Source: Dichetophora obliterata (lineage: Eukaryota; Arthropoda; Insecta; Diptera; Sciomyzidae). Taken from it: a stretch of DNA of 64,000 nucleotides. The translations under genes and the position numbers were made by a program. The stretch is from contig OY986435.1 of NCBI GenBank assembly GCA_963920525.1, forward strand, positions 274,744,848 to 274,808,847. The letters are read 5' to 3'. Shown here one piece after another: positions 20,101 to 32,352 of the stretch (position 1 is its first letter; every line of letters starts with the position of its first letter). The notes under the pieces were generated by a model, which made no database searches, was not told where the DNA came from, and worked only from the letters and a program-made list of their open reading frames with translations.

Positions 20101-22510
20101 TGCTGATTCTTTGGAAAGATTCGTTAGAACAATTAATTGTTCTAATTTTGACCTTAAGCTCAATAAACGATTTTAAACTATCAAACAACTAGAATTTGTA
20201 TTTAAAATCAAGTATGATTTAAACTATCAAACATTTAGAATTTGTATTTAAATCATATAAAGTCAACATAATAAATATATGTAAACTTTACTTAACCAGC
20301 ACTTCCTTAGCCGTAGGAAGCAATTTAGATGCGCATGCTAAGTTATATATATGAATATATTGGTCCTAAGTGTTCAATACACACTCAGTATCTAAGCATT
20401 TCTATTTGATTTTACTATTTTTGTAGGGTCGTGTGTATGTAAGTCTAGGTAGTCACATTTTTACACAATCGTGCATTTTAAAAAACCAATCCGTAGCCAT
20501 AAAAATAAAAAACTGATTTTTGCTAACGTCTAGTTCAATAGTGCCAAATTAATTTCATTTGAGAATATCTTGAATAAAAAAGAGAGGAAAGTTGAACCAT
20601 TTTTAACAAACTGTGTTTGCCTGAAATCTGCAAAAATATTAATATAAAAAATATCCTAAGAAATACTTTCCAGACCGTGAAAGCATTTTTTCAGTGTTTC
20701 GTTTTGGCAAAAATGTTGCATTTCATTGCTTAATTGCTTAACCTTCAGATGATATGGCAAGATTATGTATACGCAAAGTACTCAGGACTTTATTACAAGG
20801 TAGGATTATATTACAATTAGGAGGTATTTTACTCTAAAAAAAATTAAGGTTTTGCCAACAACCTTATACTTGATACAAAAACGACTTTTTTAATTAGTTC
20901 GTCCCTAACAACGAAACACATTTGCGACAACAGCGCAGGAGCATATTATTTATCAACAACATTTACTTTTGATTCAACATATAAGTTGTTACTTGTATGT
21001 TTTATCCAGCAGTGATAAAAAATGTCATGCGATGGATAAAAGTTGATGAAAAAAGTATAACGAATCTTAAATTTTATTTAAAATCTATGTATTTCATCTA
21101 ATTGATAAGCTACCTTTTGTTGAAAATCTCATCGATGTCGTAGATGAGCATTTTTTCAGCATTTTGGTCGATCTCAGGCAGCAGTCCCAAAAAATCCCAT
21201 GCCAAGGACAGATCTATGAAACAGTTTATTAAATTGTATAACTTATTTAATATTATAACCAAACGGTATAGTTAAAAATTTAACTAATTGATATGAACGA
21301 AGTCCATTCCACTGCATCACGCTTCTTTTGCTTAAATCTACACAAAACCAACAATTTTCCATTGTTGGCGTAAATACTTGCTTTTGGCACCAACAGTGTT
21401 GCTCTTGAACCTTTTCTTAAGAATAAAACTTGGCACAACATGTACATCTTTTGCACAAATATTTTTACTTTTGTGGGAATTCAGTGTGCAAAAACAATAT
21501 ACGCAATATTGTACACCACTGTTGCCTTAATAAATTAAAAATTGTTGTCGTAAAGACTTTATTGTTATTGCAAAGAATTCAGTGATGTTTGAAATAATTT
21601 CTTGTAATAGTTTTTTATAAAAAAAAGTCATAGTAGGTCTGTTCCCGTACTCGATTCAAGTAACTTGAAATTGCTTGAAAGCGTTTCTTTACACATTTTT
21701 CAAGATCGAGAGAGAGAAGAAGATCTAAATGTCACTCTATTCTATTACAAAAATACTCCTATTGATACCAAAAGTTAACGAATTGAAGCCCCCATTAGTT
21801 CTATTTTACATCACAAAATTTCAAACAGAAGGATACGAGCATTTAGTCTAGAACCCAAAAAAAAAATTCCTATAAGGGGTGAAATTACACCAAATCAAAC
21901 TGGAATGGGTTAATTTTCTAAAATTGTTTGCCAAGTTTTAGAATGGGATCTGTCGTGGTCTTAAAGATACAATATCTTTATTACCATTTTAAAATTTTAA
22001 ACAATAATTAAGAAATTAAATACTGTATCATCTTTTAAATCTAATAAGGATTCCATTCTAAGACTTGGCAATCACTCTCAAGTATTCAAATACATAATAA
22101 TAAATACTATTTTTTAAAATTAAAAAAAAAATAATATATCAATGCTAAAGTTTTTAAAAAAAAAATTAAGAAATTCAAATCGACCTCTAGAAAGATCACG
22201 CAATTATACATAAGAATTAGAACTCTAGGACATAGAAAATTTTAACACAAAAATTTTATTTAAATTTGGAGTGAAATTCTGTTCAGCTATTATAAAAACA
22301 GAAAATTTATTATTTTTGCCATATTCTCCCTAAGAATTAAAATATTTTACCACTTTTGTGACGAAAGTATTTTATTGTTATTTTTAAAACAAACAATTTT
22401 AAAAGGTGTGTTTATTTCAATTCTAACAGTTAAAGACCCTTTTATGTAATAAAGATTATGAAATGTTGAAGAGTTTTGTAGATATATTAATAACTAAATA
22501 ACTACAATTT
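20101..22510. other. Gene-free AT-rich region
   Basis: No supported coding sequence. It contains a perfect small hairpin near 20303 (cttcc/ggaag) and the 25-bp repeat at 21645-21669. The sequence around 21930-22085 holds an imperfect inverted repeat (ccaagttttagaatgggatc near 21930 versus gattccattctaagacttgg near 22050), a possible further short MITE of about 140 bp. Confidence 0.5.
21645..21669 (+). repeat. 25-bp repeat, inverse of 5436-5460
   Basis: Starts ccgtactcgattcaag and matches the inverse of 5436-5460 at every base. Preceded by aggtctgttc, also partly shared. Likely one end of an unidentified transposon. Confidence 0.55.
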
Positions 22511-22528
22511 GCTTAGTAAGCTAAGCGT

Positions 22529-25468
22529 GTACTTACTTACTTAGTTAGCGCTACAACAGTATGTCGGTCTTGGCCTAATCTAAGAATATGCACCAGCCAT
22601 TTCTGTCTCTCGCTTGCTGCGTCAGTTGAAAATTCCTCTCAGGTTGTCCTCTGCTAGGTCTTTTCAACGAAGATGCGCTCGTCTTCTTCTGCGTTGAGCG
22701 CAACTGGGTACCGAATCGAATATTTTCTTCACTGGAGCGTCGTCTTTCATACACTGAACATGACCTAAACAGCGAAGCCATCCTATTTTAATGCGCTTGC
22801 CTGTGTCGATGTTAGCGGACAGCTGGTACAGTTCATCATTCCACCGTTTTCGGTATTCGCAATCGACACAGATTATTCCGTAGATCTTACGAAGAAATGA
22901 CTAAAAATCTTTTCATTTGAACTGCTCAGCGTCTAGGTTTGTGATACCTGTGATAAAGTAGGACGGGCATGATGAAAGATATATAGAGCGTAATTTTCGT
23001 TCGTCGAGAGAGGGATCTGCTTCTCGATTATCTACTGAGTACAAAGTAACACCTGTTGTTATTCCTCGTTTGATCTGATGTCGTTGGTTGAGTTAGTACT
23101 GTATCCCAGATAGAGGAAGTCCTTTACAACCTCGAAGGAGGTACTGTTAATTATAACATGGGTTTAAGGACCCTGGGAATATTTGTTTGCTTACACCAAA
23201 TAATTTGTCTTATCTGCATTCACCGCCAGACTAATTCGAATTGAGTTACTTCCTAATCTAGAGAAATCTGCACTGACTTCAAGCATATTATGACCAATGA
23301 TATCAATATCATCAGCATACCCAAGCAGCATTACACTTTTGTAGAATATTGAACCAATACATCTCAGATCAGCAGCTCGGATGATCTTCTCCATCATTAG
23401 GTTGAAAAAGTCGCAAGATAAGGAATCACCTTGCCTGAAACTGCGTTTGGTAACAAATGGTGGGGAAGGTCCTTCGCGATTTTGATTGCGCTGCTGGTGT
23501 TGCTAAGAGTCATCCTGCAAAGTCGTATTAGTTTTGCAGGAATACCAAATTCAGACATAGTAGAGTAAAGGTGATTCCTTATTAGTATGTCGAAGACGGC
23601 TTTGTAGTCGACAAGAAAATGGTGGGTGTCGATAAAAAATTGGAAAAAGTTGGTTTTTTATATGTCTTCTACAAGATTTGTCGTAACGTGAAGATCTGGT
23701 CAATAGTAGACTTTCCAGCTACTCTGATACGTTCCAATCAGTTAGTTTATAGTGGATTTCAATCTTTCACATAAAATCTTTCGCATCCTTCTTATATGCG
23801 ATATTAAGAAGGCTTACCCTACGGTAATTGGCACAAATAGAGGGATCGCCTTTCTTGAGCATTGGGCAGAGCACAGTGAGATTTCAATCGTTTGAGATGC
23901 ATTTTTTCGACTATATTCTGCATAGAAGCTCGTGAATGAATTTAAATAGAGCTTCGCCTCCTGTCTTAAGCAGATCAGCAGGTAAGCCATCAGCTCCCGC
24001 GACTTTGTTATTACTAAGCCGAGCTATCCGTAATAAAGGTTTCCGGAATATCATATCTATTGTCGGGAGTTTTGTCAGCGTCGCCTTTTAGAAGCTTAGA
24101 GAAATGTTCTCTTCGTAACATCAGTGTACTCTGGATATCTATCACTAGATTCGCGTTTTCTGCCTCTTTTATTTTCCGCCTAAAAATACGTACCTCTTCC
24201 TCCTCTTCTCCTTGTATTTCTCCTTAGTAGTGTGCGTTACAAACGACTGCAAGGTGGCTTTGTAGGCGGCGGCGCCGCGAAACTCCTAGTATAAGCAGTG
24301 ATTTTGAAGATGGCTTTGTAGGCAAATCACCTCTTCAGCAGCCGGATGCATGAAGTGGGAAATGTGTGCTCACTGCGCGCATATATCATCGATTGGAGGA
24401 GTGCTTTGAAGCCAGAGTGAGAGTCGAGTGGCGAAATCTTTGGCTGTCTTTTTTGATTGCAGCTTGTCGACCCACAACTAGCTTTCTTTGTGTAGGGTTG
24501 TGTGCATTCTTAGCTCCACACACACATGTACAGATCTTGGCTGCGACAAGATAGTGAACCAAATCAATGTTTGCACCACGGATCGTGCGTACATCCAATA
24601 CACTGGAATAGTGCTTTCCGTCGATCACAACATGATTAATTTGGTTTCTGATTTCTTGATCGAGGGCATCCAGATGGACTTATTAATATCTAAATGCTTG
24701 AATCTATTGCTAATTACAACCATATTTGTGCTGCCTCATTCCGTTATCGGAAGTGTTGTTGTTTAGGCTTAGTTTTCCTACTGTCGGACCAAATATAAAT
24801 TGCCTTGCCCACCTTGCCCACCTGTCGTCATGGAGCTCAATTCGTAAGTATTTTCAAGGCGCTCGTAGAAAGTTTCTTTGGTCTCATTGTCCTTGTCTTC
24901 TGTCGGAGCTTGCGCACATATTAGGCTTATGTTTTAGAACTTAGCCTTGAAGCGGATTATGGCACACCGTTCGTTCACAGGTGTGAATTGTAGGACGTGA
25001 TGCCGTAGTCTCTTGCTAACTACAAATCCGCATCCAAACTTGTGGTTTTCCGCATTGGCGCTGTAGTAGATAACACAGGATGCATTCCGAATAAAACCAT
25101 GCCCCTTCCATTGCATTTTTTGGAAGCAGTGACATCAGCTTTTTATCTTTCTAAGATATCAGTCAGTTGGATAGAGGCAGCTTCCCAAATAGGAGTTCGG
25201 GCATTCCAGGTGCATATCCAGGTAAATCATTATCAGTTTTTTGTTTGCGGTAGTTGTCATCAGATTTGGGGATAATTTTTCTTAAATTCTTATGTGTTTT
25301 CATTGAAATTGTGTTTTAGGAAACTGTCTGTTTCCTGTTTTGACGTTGCCCAGGAACCCACCACGTGTAGATTTAGTTGACTTGAGACGAATTTCACATG
25401 CCTAATGCTGACCTCGCCAGGTTAAGTCAGTCAGACACATTCCGAAGTAAAGTTCGCCTCTGTTCCCC
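22529..25468 (-). mobile_element. RTE-type non-LTR retrotransposon B with 10-bp target duplication
   Basis: Minus-strand element of 2940 bp. Its 3' end carries tandem AAGT units (cttacttac in plus orientation near 22531). The 5' end reaches ggggaacagaggcg at 25455-25468. Flanks agctaagcgt (22519-22528) and agctaagcat (25469-25478) are a 10-bp target duplication with one mismatch. The architecture, a single endonuclease-RT ORF without RNase H and with a short tandem-repeat tail, is that of the RTE clade. About 160 bp upstream of the first coding homology with element C appears to be 5' UTR, so B is longer at the 5' end than C. The coding region is broken by many lesions. Confidence 0.85.
22570..25275 (-). 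pseudogene. Endonuclease-RT ORF of RTE element B, heavily damaged
   Basis: Pieces in minus-strand order: endonuclease at about 25116-24934 (MQWKGHGFIRNASC, FGCGFVVSKRLRHHV, FTPVNERCAIIRFK), a DYKAVFD motif A near 23590, and the catalytic region at 23397-23191 (KSVMLLGYADDIDIIGHN, then SLAVNADKTNYLV). The C-terminus is near 22781-22575 (RDRNGWCIFLD). Each piece has a clear counterpart in element C. The frame changes repeatedly and stops intervene, so no protein can be made. B keeps Lys before SVMLLGYADD and Asp in DYKAVFD, which shows which residues are altered in C. Confidence 0.85.
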
Positions 25469-25478
25469 AGCTAAGCAT

Positions 25479-28400
25479 TTACTTCTCTAAATATGAAGAC
25501 ATGAGTCCTTTTCGGATTTTCGCTGTTCTATGTATGGATGAAAATGTAATGCACATACAAACAATTTTAAACCTTAAAACAACCAAGTTTGTGGCTATTT
25601 TAGGAAATGACTTCTTCACATAGTTTTATATAGTAAAGATTTCAGTACAAATGCGAAACTTTGAACTCAATTTTCTCTAAATAAGAATTGTGTGACATAC
25701 CATCTTCATCTACTCATGTCTTCAAATGTTCTAATGCTTTCGCAGCAAAACAGCAAACAAGTGCAAGAAATTCGAAATGCGTGAGCTGCGAAGAGTGGCT
25801 GAGCCCCATACAAAAGGTGTCAATAGATATAAGGACTCGTCGTACACCAATACAATTTGACACATAAGTTTTAATTAAATGTATGACATCGAATACAAAA
25901 TATTCTTAAATCTACCCACAACCACACCTCTTTCAAATATAAAACAAAAAAATAAAACCAAATATTTTTTTATTGAGTCTGTATAGAAACTACTCCGTCA
26001 AAATTCTAAAATATAAGTGCAGATTTAAAAAACAAATTTTTTTTTATGCCATGCTCAACTTCAATAAGAAATGCTAGATTACATTTTTAAAATTTCAACT
26101 TTCAAAGGCGTAAAATTAAAATAGCTAAATAAGGTGGTTTATTTTATTCAAATATATTATTTGTTTGCTTTTTATAAAAAAAAATAAACAAAAAAAAAAA
26201 ATTTATAAGAAACGAGCAGAACCTTCGTTTGCGTATAATTAAAAAAAATTAAGTCAACGACTGAAAAAGTACTCGAAATGCATTTAGCTTACGCGTACGC
26301 AGATTTATTCTATCCTGCCATAAATATATGCAAAATATTTTAAAATTTAAAAACTTCCATATGAAACACTATATTCGAAGCAAGCTCAATTAAGTTTCAA
26401 ATCACAACATCAATAAACCTACTGCAGCTGAGTTTTTAAAAAAATATGTTTTACTGAAAAGAAAAAAGGAATTCGTTTAAAAATTTCCACGCTTTCATTG
26501 TTTTTGTTTAAAAAAAATTGTTAGACATTAAAAACGATTGCCACAAAACAGTTAACTAGTTAAAAATTAAAAATAAGTTGTTGAAACCGTTATTTAAATG
26601 AAAATTATGGTAAAATCGTTTCAAAAAAGAGATGCAAACCATTTTTATTTGCTATTTCCTAACCAAGCTTATACTTGAAAATACTCAAACTCACTTCAAT
26701 GCTAGTGAATTTTAATTGATGAAATATTAAACACTTGAAATGAATGTCAAGTTTGATTGATCAAATGTGTGCGCAAACCTACGCAATGAACAGTAAACGG
26801 TGAAAATTTGTGGTATTCGTGATGATGGCTTTGTTTGCTTGTATGATTTTGTGATTAATTCCAAATAAACTCGACAAATAAGTTCCAAGCATAACTACAC
26901 AGATTAGGCACTTTAACACACCTTCACCTACAACAAGTGATTTACTATAGTTTTTATAAGTTTTGATTTTGTACTATTGACGCGTTTTATTTGACAGCTA
27001 GAGTAGCACGAGTGCGAACAACATTCAAGTGTCAAGTGAGTGACAGTGCAGTTCTTTGTTGTTGTTGTTATTATTCTTTCCTGATGATGCATCGGTGCTG
27101 GAAGATTTTTTTAATTCCGCTAAAAATGCCTTTTTTCAATGTTTTTTCTTTTATTGATTGCCAAATAACAAGATATAACAGTAAAGAAAAAATTGGCATA
27201 AGATAATGTGGAGATTGTAACCTGCCTGCTGGAATATGCGATAGCTACATACTTAGTTTTTTGAGTCCACCCTCAAATTTTGATATATTGGAAAAGTTTT
27301 CTTTAAGACAAAAAGCAGACCCACCTAACGATATATAAAACTTTCTTAAGTCCAAAGAATTGGAAAAGTTACAGGTGGAAACGATAAGAACTTTTAAAAT
27401 GTTTCTTCATTTCTTTAACTTTGACCTTGATTTATTTCTTGAATATGTTTCTTTAAAACGACCTAAATATACTAATAGATTCAAAAAGCTGGTCTAGTTT
27501 CACATTATTTTCTTACCGTATCTGTCGTAAAAATTCCCAAACTCGAACTTTACAAAATGTTATACTTCTAGTACAAATTTTTAAAAAGACCAAGTTGTTA
27601 AACTAGATCACAAAATTTTTTTGTATTTGTATTAAGTGTTGTTTCAGAGAATATTTCAACAAATATTTCAACACAAAACATTTTTACAATAGGAAAGAAA
27701 ATTAAATGTTTTCGAAAAGTAAAATATCACAACTGTGATACTTTTTATCTTATTTTTATGTTCGTTGTTTTTATTACTTTTTTGATTAAATATTAAGAAA
27801 AACTCATGCAAAACGCTTCTCCAATTTTTGCTCTCTTCTGCGAATTCTAAAAGTTCATCAATCGGCACGAAACATAATAGATTTTCGATTTATATCAAAT
27901 CGAATATTTGTTTTCTATGCCGTCAACAATTCGTTCTAACATTTTTTTTTCATACATTTGGGGCAACCTTAAGATACCATACATAAAAAATATATATGTA
28001 ATGGTAGGCTAATTTAACGAAAATACGTTTTTATATGGGTTTTTATTTGAGGAGAACAGAAGCATTTTAGTGTATGATTTCCGATGGTTTTCCCTTTCCC
28101 ATTTGGACTATTTTATATTTTTTTGAAATAAAGACTGAAGTCTCCCTAATCATTCTTTTTTTTTTAACTGATGCCAAAATTAATTTCTCTGCAAAAACTT
28201 TACCATGCAAGTTCTGAATAAAATTAACGATCTAAAAAGAAGTTACAGCACATCATATATAAGAATATTACGTTTTAATTTTCAGTCCTATCGACTAGGG
28301 TACTTTTTGATTTTTTTTTTTAAAATGTCCAAAAAGATCCATGAAGAAGGCACTAGGGAGTTAAAAAATTCCAAAATAATATTTCCCATAAAATTTACCT

Positions 28401-29424
28401 ATAGTTCTATAAGCACAGTAACTACGCCAAAGTCATATAAACACACTAATAATGTTATTGAGAATGCCACTTTTTATACAGGAATGTTCAGGAGGAATTA
28501 ATTTTTCTCATTAGTTAAAGAAAAGAATGATTAAGAAGCTTTGGTACTAACTTATAGAAAAATTCCAAAAAAGTCTAAATGGGGTTATGTTTTTATATCA
28601 AATTAGCAGTACAATTTGTTGATAATCGATTTCTGCAGTTTGTTGCGTTTAATTCAAGAATCAAAGCAACAGTTTAAGAAGAAACGTTAGTTTTCAAAAA
28701 TGTATCAAAAAATTGTTCTCTTTTCAAATTCCCACAAAACCAAGCTTTTGACTCGATTCCTTTACAGGTCGAGTTTCCCACAAAAAGGAGTTTATCCCAC
28801 GATCTCCCAACACTGTACTTGTCAAACAATTTTAGCGCTTTCCACTGACAGCGTGCATTTTTTTTTTGAAAAAATTTGTGACTGACATGAAGTCCACATT
28901 GTTGGCTGCAGCTTTATACATTCCACATTCTCATTGACGATTGACGACAGTGATTTGAATGCACAAATGCAGTTTGTTGACACTTTGTGCTCAAAATGTA
29001 GGAATTATTTCAAAAATTTAATATTCAAACCATTTGCAAACTTCTCATAAACTGCATATGTGTTCCTTTTATTAACTATATCTTAATTTTTTGCTGGTTT
29101 ATTGGCTTTGAGTTTCAACAAAGTGGCACTTTCAATTGACCACCAACCACTATAAGGTGCTGCTACGCTAGGCTTTGAGGAAAATTATCACTATTTTGTG
29201 TGCTGATTTTTGTGAAACTCTAATTCCGCATCGACACCAAAAAAGTTGAATGGGAAAGTGTGTCGCAGCAATGATTTCCACAAGTTTTTGCTTGTAAATG
29301 AAACGAATTTGTATTTGCATGCTCAATATATTTTGATGAATTCAATGCTTCTATCGTAAAAGATGATTGCGCTGTATCTAAAGAAGACGAAGTACTTTAA
29401 TAACTTGAATGAGATGTTGTGAAT
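25479..29424. other. Gene-free AT-rich region
   Basis: Open frames such as 26991-27206, 28205-28501 and 28700-28885 have no recognisable domain and sit in poly-A/T-rich sequence. No supported gene, RNA or repeat element. Confidence 0.6.
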
Positions 29425-29652
29425 ATTTATTTATTTTTATTTATTTATTTATTTCACCAAGCAAGGCAATTTACTAATTCTATTCACATTTTTTACTTTC
29501 TTTTTTTTTTTTACTTACATATTATTTAAACTAATTTCAAAAGAATACTTAAACTACGCTAATATATCTTAAGTACTACTTTTAGGGGATGACGGAGGGG
29601 GACTAGACCAAGAAGCATAACTCTGTAGGGAGCAGTGCTTGAAAAGGACAAA

Positions 29653-31338
29653 TTATTCCGAGTCAAAGAGAGACTTTGAGAGGGTTCGCTTAAATGTGGA
29701 TTTTGGTATGGATGGTGAATAGTGCTCGCTAATATTATTAAAAATTCTACAGCACCTACTAATGGGTTCATTATTTGCGTAAATAGTGTGGTGAATATAT
29801 TCATTTAGGAGCCGCGTATGCCTAGTGCGTCTAATTGGGTCATTTAGTGTAATTTTGCTGGAGATATATTCGCTATCAATAGCTCCGTTAATAACATCAA
29901 ATGTGAAACATGAACTCAGTAAAATTATTCTTGATGATAGAGGCATCAGAGAGAGGAGCCTGAGTCTTTGTTCATACGGTGGCAAGTTGTTATAGTCACG
30001 GGGGTCAAAGATATCTCTTAACGCCAAAAGCAGGAATTGTTTTTGAATGGATTCAATTTTGTCGCTATGAGATTCAAAGGCTGGATTCCAAATGATGCAA
30101 GCATATTCAAGAAGTGGTCGCACTAAGGTACAGTATAACGTTTTGGTTACCCACACATTTTGGAATTCTTTAGCACGTCTTTTTATAAATCCTAGCTGTT
30201 TATTTGCCCTCGATAAGACTTTATCAAAATGTAGATTAAATCTCAGCTTATTATCTAGGACAACTCTAAGGTCTACAATATGGTTGGTTCTGCTCAGAAC
30301 AATATTATTAAGGAGGTAACTGCATTCTGGTATCAAGTTCTTACGGGAAAAACTTATCACACAACATTTCTTAACATTTAAGAGAAGTTTGTTTTGATTA
30401 CACCATTGCTCAAGGGACAGCAGTTTCGATTGTAGGAAAGTTACATCAACTTCTGATTTAATGATATTATATATTTTAAGGTCATCTGCGTACATAAGAT
30501 GGGGAATGTCACAAAGAGTAATAGATAAATCTGAAATGAAAATGTTGAAAAGTATTGGGCCAAGATGACTACCTTGTGGTACACCAGAGGTGACCGGTAT
30601 ATCATTTGAAAAAATGCCTTGAAAGTTAACAATCTGGGATCGTTCGCAGAGATAGGATTTGATCCAATTGAGTAATAAACCGGAAATGCCAAATTTACCT
30701 AACTTCAAAATTAAGATATTATGGTCGACACGGTCAAATGCTTTACTGAAGTCTGTGTAAACTGCATCTACTTGGCGTCCTTTTTCCATTTGATTTAACA
30801 CAGCGGAGACCATGATCATTAGGTTAGTGGTGGTCGATCGGCCTTTCCGAAACCCATGTTGCTGCTCGTTTAAGCGGGGATTAATGAGACTCGTCAGCTT
30901 ATCACATATTATCTTTTCAAATAATTTTGGTGTAGCTGACAAGATGGCAATGCCTCTGTAATTTTCAACAGACCTTTTATCGCCATATTTATATATAGGT
31001 GTCAAATGGGAGATTTTCCAGTAGGATGGAAAAACACCTAAGGATAAGGATTTGTTGAAAAGTATAAATAAGGGAATGGCAAGATTGTTTATACATTGAA
31101 CTAACAAACTTGGTGGTATGAGGTCTGGTCCAGGTCCTTTGTTTGAATCAAGTTCCATGATAGCATTAACAATTTCATCCAGCGTCAGACTGATATTGTT
31201 TATAATGTCTGTCGCATTAGGAGAGGGGGAGGAATAGAGAGTCTGGGTTGTGGGAGCACAGAAAACTTCTCTAAAGTGATTTGCAATAAGATTACAGATC
31301 TCTTGGAGGTTGGAAGAAATTGTATTGCCTTTAAACAT
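29653..31338 (-). CDS. Reverse transcriptase frame (ORF2 remainder) of the CR1-type element
   Basis: Uninterrupted 561-codon frame, so the RT itself is structurally intact. Motifs in order: NKGPGPDLIPPSLL (about 70), YRGIAILSATPKLFEKII (about 128), QQHGFRKGRSTTTNL, motif A YTDFSKAFDRVDH (about 195), TSGVPQGSHLGPILFNIF (about 245), YADDLKIY (about 282) and the thumb-like SLEQWCNQNKLLLN. The C-terminal part keeps WVTKTLYCTLVRPLLEY and YNNLPPYEQRLRLLSL. The family's usual ORF2 is about 850-950 residues with an N-terminal endonuclease; here the first methionine lies just before the RT. The frame is open a short way upstream (QRYPSS). This is probably a degenerate element with a surviving RT rather than a functional gene. 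Confidence 0.87.
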   Translation of the reverse strand: MFKGNTISSNLQEICNLIANHFREVFCAPTTQTLYSSPSPNATDIINNISLTLDEIVNAIMELDSNKGPGPDLIPPSLLVQCINNLAIPLFILFNKSLSLGVFPSYWKISHLTPIYKYGDKRSVENYRGIAILSATPKLFEKIICDKLTSLINPRLNEQQHGFRKGRSTTTNLMIMVSAVLNQMEKGRQVDAVYTDFSKAFDRVDHNILILKLGKFGISGLLLNWIKSYLCERSQIVNFQGIFSNDIPVTSGVPQGSHLGPILFNIFISDLSITLCDIPHLMYADDLKIYNIIKSEVDVTFLQSKLLSLEQWCNQNKLLLNVKKCCVISFSRKNLIPECSYLLNNIVLSRTNHIVDLRVVLDNKLRFNLHFDKVLSRANKQLGFIKRRAKEFQNVWVTKTLYCTLVRPLLEYACIIWNPAFESHSDKIESIQKQFLLLALRDIFDPRDYNNLPPYEQRLRLLSLMPLSSRIILLSSCFTFDVINGAIDSEYISSKITLNDPIRRTRHTRLLNEYIHHTIYANNEPISRCCRIFNNISEHYSPSIPKSTFKRTLSKSLFDSE

Positions 31339-31371
31339 AGATGAGGGGTATCTTTGAGGTTTGTCTTGGTT

Positions 31372-32352
31372 TTGCCTTCTATATAAGTAGAGACAGGTGC
31401 TTTATACATGTAAGCCAGGTAGAGGCGCACATTGTTGTAGACACTGTTCTCTCTAAGACGAGATAGGGCATATCTGCTCTCGGTGTCAACACAAGAGTTC
31501 GAAGTTAGTTTCACCTTTGGTGGTTGAAGAGGGTCGATGAAAGAAGTGGAACTACCAGGTTGATTAGGGGCTCCACTTGTGATTGGAACAGAAGGAGATG
31601 GGTTTAAAGTATGTGAATGTACAAAGTTAGGATATAGTGTCTGGAGCATATTACTCTCATTTTTGTTTGCTGGTGTGACCTGGTGTGAATTAGGATTAAG
31701 ATTAAATGAGACCCGTTTTGGGTGAGAGTGCTGAAGTGTGGGATTCGCTTGATTCGAGTTAGAAGATTTTGTTTTTATGCTTTGAATGAGCTGCGGAGTG
31801 AAGATTGGAAAGATATTAGTTTTAAGTTTCCAATTGGGATCAGATTTAGAATGTGAATTGGGTAAATTTCTATCCGAGGGTGTGTAGTTTGGATCAGACG
31901 AGGTAGGATTTTGTTTATATGGAGTTTTAATACAATGCGACTTATAATACAAGTTAGAGTTAGAATTATTAGCCTTATTTCTAGCAGTATGTATATGAGA
32001 ATTAGACTTAGAGTTAAATCTAGAATTAAAATTAGTATTATAAGAAATAGAACCAGAGTTAGACTTAGTGTTAGAGGTTTTAAGCAGCGTCCTAGGTTTA
32101 TCACTCCATATTGAAACTTCAGCCTTGCCGCCATCTAGACTGGATGTGTGAGAAAATAGCCAGGCAAATTTTGTTGGAATGTTAATTTTGAAATTTCTGC
32201 ATTTTTTTTTGCGGTTTATGTAAGTTTTCTCGCAGTCATCATTTGGAATCACAATGCCGTACTTATTCTTGAATAGCTTGCAGACCCAGGATACACTTGT
32301 TCTTAAAAGCGAATCCTTAATGAATAGTGCTGTTTTATCAATAGAATCAAGG
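31372..32352 (-). pseudogene. C-terminal part of CR1-type ORF1, Asn/Ser-rich
   Basis: Minus-strand frame continuing ORF1 after a frameshift near 32352: LLDSIDKTALFIKDSLLRTS, WVCKLFKNKYGIV, then a long low-complexity Asn/Ser/Thr-rich segment (about 32040-31700), SRYALSRLREN and YNNVRLYLAYMY near 31400. The Asn/Ser-rich tract is typical of fast-evolving ORF1 linkers. The end fuses to RT-leading sequence where an endonuclease should begin. It is part of the same element as 29653-31338. Confidence 0.7.

Noticed and set aside
28205..28885. Open frames near 28.2-28.9 kb that might be small genes
   Set aside because: Low-complexity AT-rich codons and no conserved motif; length within chance expectation for this composition.
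31775..32134. 119-aa minus-strand frame rich in Leu/Ile
   Set aside because: It overlaps the CR1 ORF1 Asn/Ser-rich segment in another frame; periodic AAT/AGT codons produce the hydrophobic shadow.
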